Below, piece by piece: positions 58,600 to 64,000 of a DNA stretch of 64,000 bases. Each line of letters opens with the position of its first letter. Positions within the stretch are counted from its first letter, which is position 1. The stretch covers positions 124,001 through 188,000 of the forward strand of contig NADL03000106.1 in assembly GCA_002205965.3 (NCBI GenBank), in the 5' to 3' direction. The translations under genes were made by a program, and so were the position numbers. This DNA is from Kappaphycus alvarezii. Lineage: Eukaryota > Rhodophyta > Florideophyceae > Gigartinales > Solieriaceae. The notes under the pieces were generated by a model. The model did not search any database and was not told where the DNA came from. It saw nothing but the letters and a program-made list of their open reading frames with translations.

Positions 58600-60773
58600 G
58601 GCGTCCCTCCTCCATTACTGATACAGTTGAGCGGAATATTCATTTTGATCCTGGGCATCCATCTTGCTCTTCAATAAGAACCCAGGCTAGCCAATTATTT
58701 TCAGCTCTCACGATCACCAGTTCCTTGAAAACCTTCGAGCAATTCATACACCATCAAAGCTTACAGTTGGTTAGATCTATACCATTTTCGAGACGAGATA
58801 AGCCAAAAGGGATCTCCTAAAAGACACATTCTCCCTTAACTCCTGAGCGAAGGCGCACAAGCAACCTCTTCCAGGTATGTTCAAGCTCATCAAAGAATAT
58901 TATGCATCCATCATTACTAGCAGAGGATGCTCAACGGTAGGATTAAGGTCCCCGATCCATCAGTTTCTCATGCACTCAATCTGTTCAACGTATGTGGCGC
59001 CTTAGATGAGTTCAGGTTCGCAAAATGCCTATTTAAGTATCCAAATTCAAACTGAATTTGACCAATGAATATGTAAGTTATTCGTATACTAGCAATTAAT
59101 AAATTAGAAATGTTCTTGTCCTTCTCAAACCCTCAGGTCTTTGCTTGGATTGAATTTTATTATACCAATACTCAATTTTATTGGAATATCTCTGTAAGAA
59201 AAGTAAAAGTACGCTAGAACTTGTATGAGAATTTTATATAGAGTTGATACATATCTTGCCAACCAAGAGCTGCTCAGAGGCCGTAAAGTATGGATAAGAA
59301 AGCGATTCATGAACCTTAACCTGCACCTTGTAATCTTTTGATTTATAATCTGTTTAAAGTCAAAATATAACTACTTCAATGCTTATTGCAGAGACCCCAT
59401 TTCATTACAGAATTTTTTCTTACTGTTTGTGGGTGAAGCTGTGCTTGACCCTTGGCCAAAAAGTTTGTCTATTTTATTCTATCTTAACTATACTCTAAAA
59501 ATTATGATACGACTACTAATGCGGAAATTGGCTCTTCCACCCCAAAACTTAACTGGCACTCGGTACTTAAGTCGCAACGCACACTAAATAGGGATAAGTG
59601 TTCAGGCTGGTGTGTTATTCACTGTAGATAGTTGGTGCAAATGCAAATAAAACAGTGATGAGAAATTTCTTCATGAAAAAGCAATCAGTTGCCAGAACAT
59701 AATCCCTTGTCAAATGATAGACGTCAGAGTTCCAGTACACAATATTCCATCACGTTTTCCAAAGTTTTTTCATTTGATCTGGGAAAAGAAATCATTTTTT
59801 AGAGCAACACATACGTAAAGTCTTCTTGCAAGAAAACAACTTTCTCTCAGAGATAATCGTTTGTAGCGCTATATTGCGCGCTCTTACGCACATTCAAGGC
59901 AGTTGCATGCTTAACTGTATTTATTCTTGAAATTTAGCAGGACGATGACATGGACAAATCGGACAGAAAAAATTTGTCAGGGTTTCCGAACACACCGATT
60001 TACCTTACAAGATATCTTTTCTTCGTTGATACGAATATTGAGAGATGAATGCGATGCGAAATGATTTGGCTTTGACAGATGTTGTGGGGGGGTTCCAGTA
60101 GTTTTAGAAATAAGTTTGACACATTCAATATCCAGAATGACGTAAAAGTTACTAACGCTCTTGCCTATCCAACTACCCACTCTTACTTAGCGGTCAACTG
60201 GATATATTGATGGTGCTTTAACGGAGTAGAGCTTTTACACTGCAGTAGTTCATGAACGATTCTGGTTCAGCGGCGGGGGAAAGGAAGGCAACGTAATTTG
60301 CCGTAAAACGGTTCTTTTGGTCATAATAGAGTTCAGATTATTTTTTTAGGCTTTACAGAAATGTTTATTCAAACTTATAGTTGTTGATAATATCGTGTAA
60401 GGGTATTTGAGGTGCTTTATCAACAGACCAAGGAAGTGAAACGTACAGGGCTAGGTAAGAAAAATCAAATACAGTAGTCACTTGAAACAAGCAACACTCG
60501 ATATTATAAATCACGCGGTAGAAGCAACAAAAAGATTTATACATATTCGAGATACTACAAATTTTATTTAAAATTAAAGATTAGATGATTGCACGATACA
60601 AGCAACAATGATGGAACTGCTGTGAACATCTTTGGCGTCGATAAATGGCTGAAAAAGAGAGTTGAGGCACGTATCAGAGCAGAATGAAACAACCTAGCTG
60701 TCTCAATCGTTATAAGAAAATACATACTTCTAGTGGGATCTAGAAAAATATAACACCCCCCCCAAACACCACA
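58600..60773. other. AT-rich spacer before the Tigger relic
   Basis: No recognised gene. Short frames at 58590-58820 plus and 59977-60180 minus lack known motifs. Terminal inverted repeats of the Tigger element were searched for by eye in the last 300 bases and not found. Confidence 0.35.
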
Positions 60774-62146
60774 ATGCGAAATAGGCTGACCATCGCCCGG
60801 AAAAGGGCTTTGATTCTCGAATATGATCGAAGAAAGTATGCTGCAGAAACGCATGCGCTTGATAATCTTTGAAGCTGGTGCAAGGCCAAGATTCGTCTCG
60901 CTTTTCTCCATCATAGGTCCCTCATTTCAAGCATTCTCAAGAAGCAAGCCAAACTGAGTCAAATCGTACTGCAAGGAAAAAAAATGAAAGTTGCAAAGAA
61001 GGAATCGAGCAGGAAAGTATCCAGCTGTAGAGGCTGCACTTTTTGAGTGGATCAGTGCCCATGCTTCATTACGAAAGTGCATCACTGTAGATATAATTCT
61101 TGAAAAAGGCAGAAAAGCATTCAAAAGCTCTCTCTATCGACCCAAAGGTAGCAAGATAGCTCCCATCTTTTCAGAAGGGTGGATGAGCAACTTAAAAAAA
61201 CGTTGGGGATTGAATTCGTTTCGCTCGCATAGAGACGCCGGCGATACTGATGAAACGTTGCTGCAAACTCAGCTCCCAACCCACAAGGAAAATGTAAAGC
61301 AGTTCGATCCTAGGGATTTTTCCAACTCTGATGATACCAGCTCATTCTATTATATGCCCTATGGTCTTACTATTGCTACTCACAGGCTGTCTGGTCTGGA
61401 AATATAGAAAAAGGATAAAAAATCTTCCTTGTTGTAAAATGGATGATCCTGATAGACTTCCTTTAATTTTTATTGGAACAGCATGGAAGCCCAGAGCTTT
61501 CAAGCGGAAAGAAGGGAAGGAGCTAGGTTTTTATTAACACGCAAATAGTAAGGGATGGATGAAAACCGTTCTCTCTCTAAATTGGCTCTAATAGTTCCAA
61601 CCCTACATTGCGCGCTCCCCGAGGCAAAAGGTTCTTCTGCTTATCGACAACTGTCTCCTTCACTGCATCTTTGAGCAGCATAATAACATGCGTAGTTTTG
61701 AGGTGTAACATCTACCCCCAAACTGTACCTCTCGTATTCAGCCTTTGGACTCAGGTATAATTGGTGCTTTCAAATTACGTTATAACAAGCGGAAAACATA
61801 GCGTGTTCTTGACAATACTGATACAGCTCTGAAATATATTCAGAAAGTGGATATTCTGGCGACAATGCAATGGATCCAGGCTGCATGGAATGAGGTCCCA
61901 AATGAAGCTATTGCAAATTTCTGGAAGCATTTTGGTCTCGGACAAGATGAAGCACCACTCTGCTTAGATGCAAATTATGTTGAACTTACACGGGAGGTAA
62001 AGTACCAGATTGTAGCGCTTGTTCCCCAAGCTCGTAGGGTTAGTATCGGGGAGCTTATGAATCCTGTTGAAGAAAATGAGAGAATACAGGATCTGAATGA
62101 TGATGTCTTAGTGAGGACGATAGTTGCGAATACAAGTGATGATTAA
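60774..62146 (+). pseudogene. Tigger/pogo (Tc1-mariner superfamily) transposase relic
   Basis: From the ATG at 60774 the N-terminal HTH is recognisable (RLTIARKRALILEYDRRKYA). After a frameshift near 61.0 kb comes the CENP-B-type second HTH: KYPAVEAALFEWISAHASLR, ITVDIILEKGRKAF, and FSEGWMSNLKKRWGL. A second frameshift precedes the DDE part. First catalytic position: NSDDTSSFYYMP (about 61328-61360). Second: LLLIDNCLLH (Asp at 61646-61648). Third: IQPLDSGIIGAFKLRY (Asp at 61748-61750), 34 codons later, as expected for this family. The C-terminal region contains MQWIQAAWNEVPNEAIANFW and ends DDVLVRTIVANTSDD at 62146. About five in-frame stops make it inactive. Confidence 0.88.
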
Positions 62147-63020
62147 AGCACTGATACAGTAGCGGATCAGATCAGTATGAATTGTCACGCAAGGTTTCTG
62201 AGAACTTAGAGTACTTAGCCTTGGCAAAAAAGATCGTGGAAGTGGAGGAGAGGCTTCGAGCGCATTTCTCAGGGCTGTTCGACGGACACAGCTTTGCATT
62301 CGTAGCCAGCAGTTTACGAGGGGTCTTCAGATGATAGTTAATGCATTCTTAATAAAATATAGGAGTAACCTGTAATGATGGGTCGTTATTGGTCAATTAT
62401 GATAAAATTTGTTTTATGAAACTACGCGATAGTAGTAACTGTAACACAGCACGGAAGATGTTGCTTATAACAAGAGGTTAATGTGATTTTTAGATCCAAA
62501 TTACCCAATATGGTCGGAGTTTTGAACGAGTAAAATAAAGTTTGTATTCGTAATAACTCAACCAGACGCTGCCACTATGAACAAATAGGATCCTGCGTGA
62601 TTGCTTCGTTTTCTTTTGGAGCCGTTAGACCAGTTGATGCGTGGGTCTCTCTTTTTTTTCCATTTTTCTTCTCCCCTGTTCTCTCTCTATCACTACTGTA
62701 CTTTCCTATAGTACGTTGTTCTGTATGTGTGCTTGTACATTGGCCGTTGCAGGCTCAACCATTACAGCCCACCTTCCACCAAATATGCTTACAGTGCCCA
62801 GGATATCTTTCCTCTTTCACCGCCCACTCCAGTACCTGACCAATAACCTCCTGGTGTGCTTCGTCAGTTACACCCTTACCTCTGCCCCAAACTCTTGACT
62901 CCAGTCGTGCGACACGCCAAATCAACCTCGACACCCGACACTCCCCCCTCTTCGACGAAACCCCGGGGTTCGTCTTCAAGCACACGCCTATCAGTAAGGG
63001 TCGGACTGGGGAATAGACCG
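62147..63020. other. Spacer between Tigger relic and right-edge host island
   Basis: No recognised gene. From about 62630 the DNA becomes pyrimidine-rich, with two acceptor-like sites (TTTCCTATAG and GGCCGTTGCAG). Composition rises toward the host island. An upstream exon may lie here, but none could be defined. Confidence 0.35.
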
Positions 63021-63021
63021 C

Positions 63022-63028
63022 TATAAAG
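63022..63028 (+). promoter_or_regulatory. TATA box of the right-edge candidate gene
   Basis: CTATAAAGGG lies about 130 bases before the ATG at 63153, and a start of transcription near 63050 would give a leader of about 100 bases. Confidence 0.45.
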
Positions 63029-63152
63029 GGTTCCAAATCCCTAGCCGCTTAGGAGGATTGTGAGCTGTAAAATCCCTCGTAAGGAACTAACGCGGAAGGA
63101 CGCTCGCTCTGGGACCCTAACATTGGTGAAGACCGGTAACCGAACGATCATC

Positions 63153-63700
63153 ATGGGTTTTACCGAAGCGGACAAACTCGACGCACTCAATTTCGATGAT
63201 AATGCCCTAGCTGTCGTCAGGAAAGGATCATTCTACTTCTTTGGGAGAAACGACTTCCATCTTAATGTAAGAGCGCGCGCAGCTGACCAGTTCTTCGCGT
63301 TTTTCGGTTCTCAACGGCGAAATCTTCGTCTGAAAGCCCACACAAGCGTCCTGCTCGAGCTTTCAGGAAACAACATGTCGCATTCATCGAAGACGGAGCC
63401 TGCAGAGACTTAAGTGTTTCCCATTGTCAACAGCTCGCACCTACCGAGAGCAATTCTGATGTCGAAGACTATATTGTGTGTCCGGAATCTCTCCTTTGGA
63501 ACATCGCAAGGCTTTGGCTTTTCGATTGCATAGATGATGAAATAGAAGGATGTTACTACGCAGTTGGTGAACTTGACACTAACAAGGCGATGATAGATCT
63601 CTATACGCTGACATTCCGAGGCGTTCCGACCGATCAGTCCGTCCAAGTAATCTTTGACCACCCTTCCCTTCCAAGCCCGTTCTTGGAGCCCCACCCATGA
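63153..63700 (+). CDS. Candidate two-exon host protein, unrecognised
   Basis: Exon 1 is 63153-63266. Its ATG sits in a good context (ATCATCATGG) and it encodes MGFTEADKLDALNFDDNALA and SFYFFGRNDFHLN. At 63267 a strong donor GTAAGAG follows. A pyrimidine-rich acceptor (TTTCCCATTGTCAACAG) ends at 63433, and exon 2 (63434-63700) continues in the same phase. It encodes LAPTESNSDVEDYIVCPESL, then LWLFDCIDDEIEGCYYAVGE and a Pro-rich end before TGA. The product would be about 127 residues, acidic, with no domain I recognise. Without splicing, the two halves are overlapping frames at 63045-63413 and 63287-63700. An 80-base intron ending at 63346 is an alternative. The junction is inferred. Confidence 0.4.
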
Positions 63701-64000
63701 CGACTGCGAGGACCGAGCGACGTACGAACCGCAACCGCGCCCTGTCGCAGCGCATGAAAGACATGCGGAAGGAGACGGCAATACGTGACCCTGCCCCCCC
63801 ATTGGGACAACGGGCAAGCAGGACATCATGCCACTAATCCCTCCTCTCTTTCTCCATAGCCCGCAGCAATGCCTCAAATGACTTCCTCAGAAACCCGCGA
63901 ACGGTCCACGCAAGCCACATCCCTCCCTATGGTTTGCGATGCATTGCACAGCCCGCTAAGGCCTTCGGACATTTTCGACCGCATACCCGCAAACTGCATG
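63697..64000 (+). CDS. Candidate gene running off the right edge
   Basis: An ATG at 63697 overlaps the TGA of the previous candidate (ATGA). It opens a basic frame (MTTARTERRTNRNRALSQRM and onward) that stops at 63843. A good acceptor (CTCTTTCTCCATAG) ends at 63859. Using a weak donor (GTGACC) at 63785, the frame continues open to the window end. It may instead be another exon of the same gene. Weak call. Confidence 0.2.

Noticed and set aside
60564-60914. 116-codon minus-strand frame
   Set aside because: Antisense to the Tigger N terminus, which has clear HTH similarity on the plus strand.
63410-63877. 155-codon minus-strand frame at the right edge
   Set aside because: It overlaps both candidate plus-strand exons, which have a TATA box, start context and splice signals. 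It has no motif of its own.
1-64000. CRISPR arrays, bacterial operons, toxin or defence gene clusters
   Set aside because: No regularly spaced repeats, ribosome-binding sites or linked prokaryotic gene sets are present. All coding signals are eukaryotic transposons or spliced host genes.

Overview
This window is eukaryotic nuclear DNA. It has no operons or ribosome-binding sites, and it carries TATA boxes, GT/AG splice signals and many layers of dead transposable elements. The host cannot be fixed from sequence alone. A repeat-rich alga or other protist fits best, because the N terminus of the one intact gene looks like a plastid transit peptide. Base composition is patchy: roughly 45-60% GC in most of the first 42.6 kb and in the last 1.4 kb, against roughly 33-36% GC from about 42.7 to 60.5 kb (estimates by eye).

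Layout from left to right. At 0.9-1.6 kb there is a candidate small two-exon host gene. Next come a LINE fragment (2.26-2.95 kb, minus) and a Tc1/mariner relic (3.7-4.7 kb, minus). A chromodomain Ty3/gypsy fossil follows (about 5.7-10.8 kb, plus), then a second gypsy fossil (about 12.6-16.7 kb, minus) and a second LINE fragment (17.0-18.3 kb, minus). An old Ty1/copia fossil with both LTRs occupies 18.52-24.55 kb (minus). It is followed by a piggyBac relic (24.55-27.3 kb, plus) and a deleted copia fossil (27.3-30.0 kb, plus). A much younger copia copy (31.33-37.04 kb, plus) sits inside a short internally deleted relative of the same piggyBac element. After that come a palindrome-rich patch (38.1-38.6 kb), an intact 330-codon GNAT-like gene (39.14-40.14 kb, plus) and an unexplained GC-rich stretch (40.1-42.6 kb). 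The AT-rich domain (42.7-60.5 kb) has no recognisable intact gene, but it has exon-like pockets with good splice acceptors and one GC-rich LTR-like island. A Tigger/pogo transposase relic lies at 60.8-62.1 kb (plus). At the right edge there is a second host island with a TATA box and a candidate two-exon gene (63.15-63.70 kb).

The functional content is probably only the GNAT-like gene and the two candidate intron-containing genes. The rest records successive insertions. The 18.5-24.5 kb copia has LTRs only about 85% alike. The 31.3-37.0 kb copia has LTRs about 99% alike and target duplications still visible, so it is the youngest identifiable insertion.

I found no convincing new multi-gene system. 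The most informative observations are the copia-in-piggyBac nest, a copia primer site that matches the anticodon region of initiator tRNA-Met, a dispersed GTAC palindrome family, a zinc-finger reading frame directly inside the 5' LTR of the old copia, and the spliced-exon candidates.
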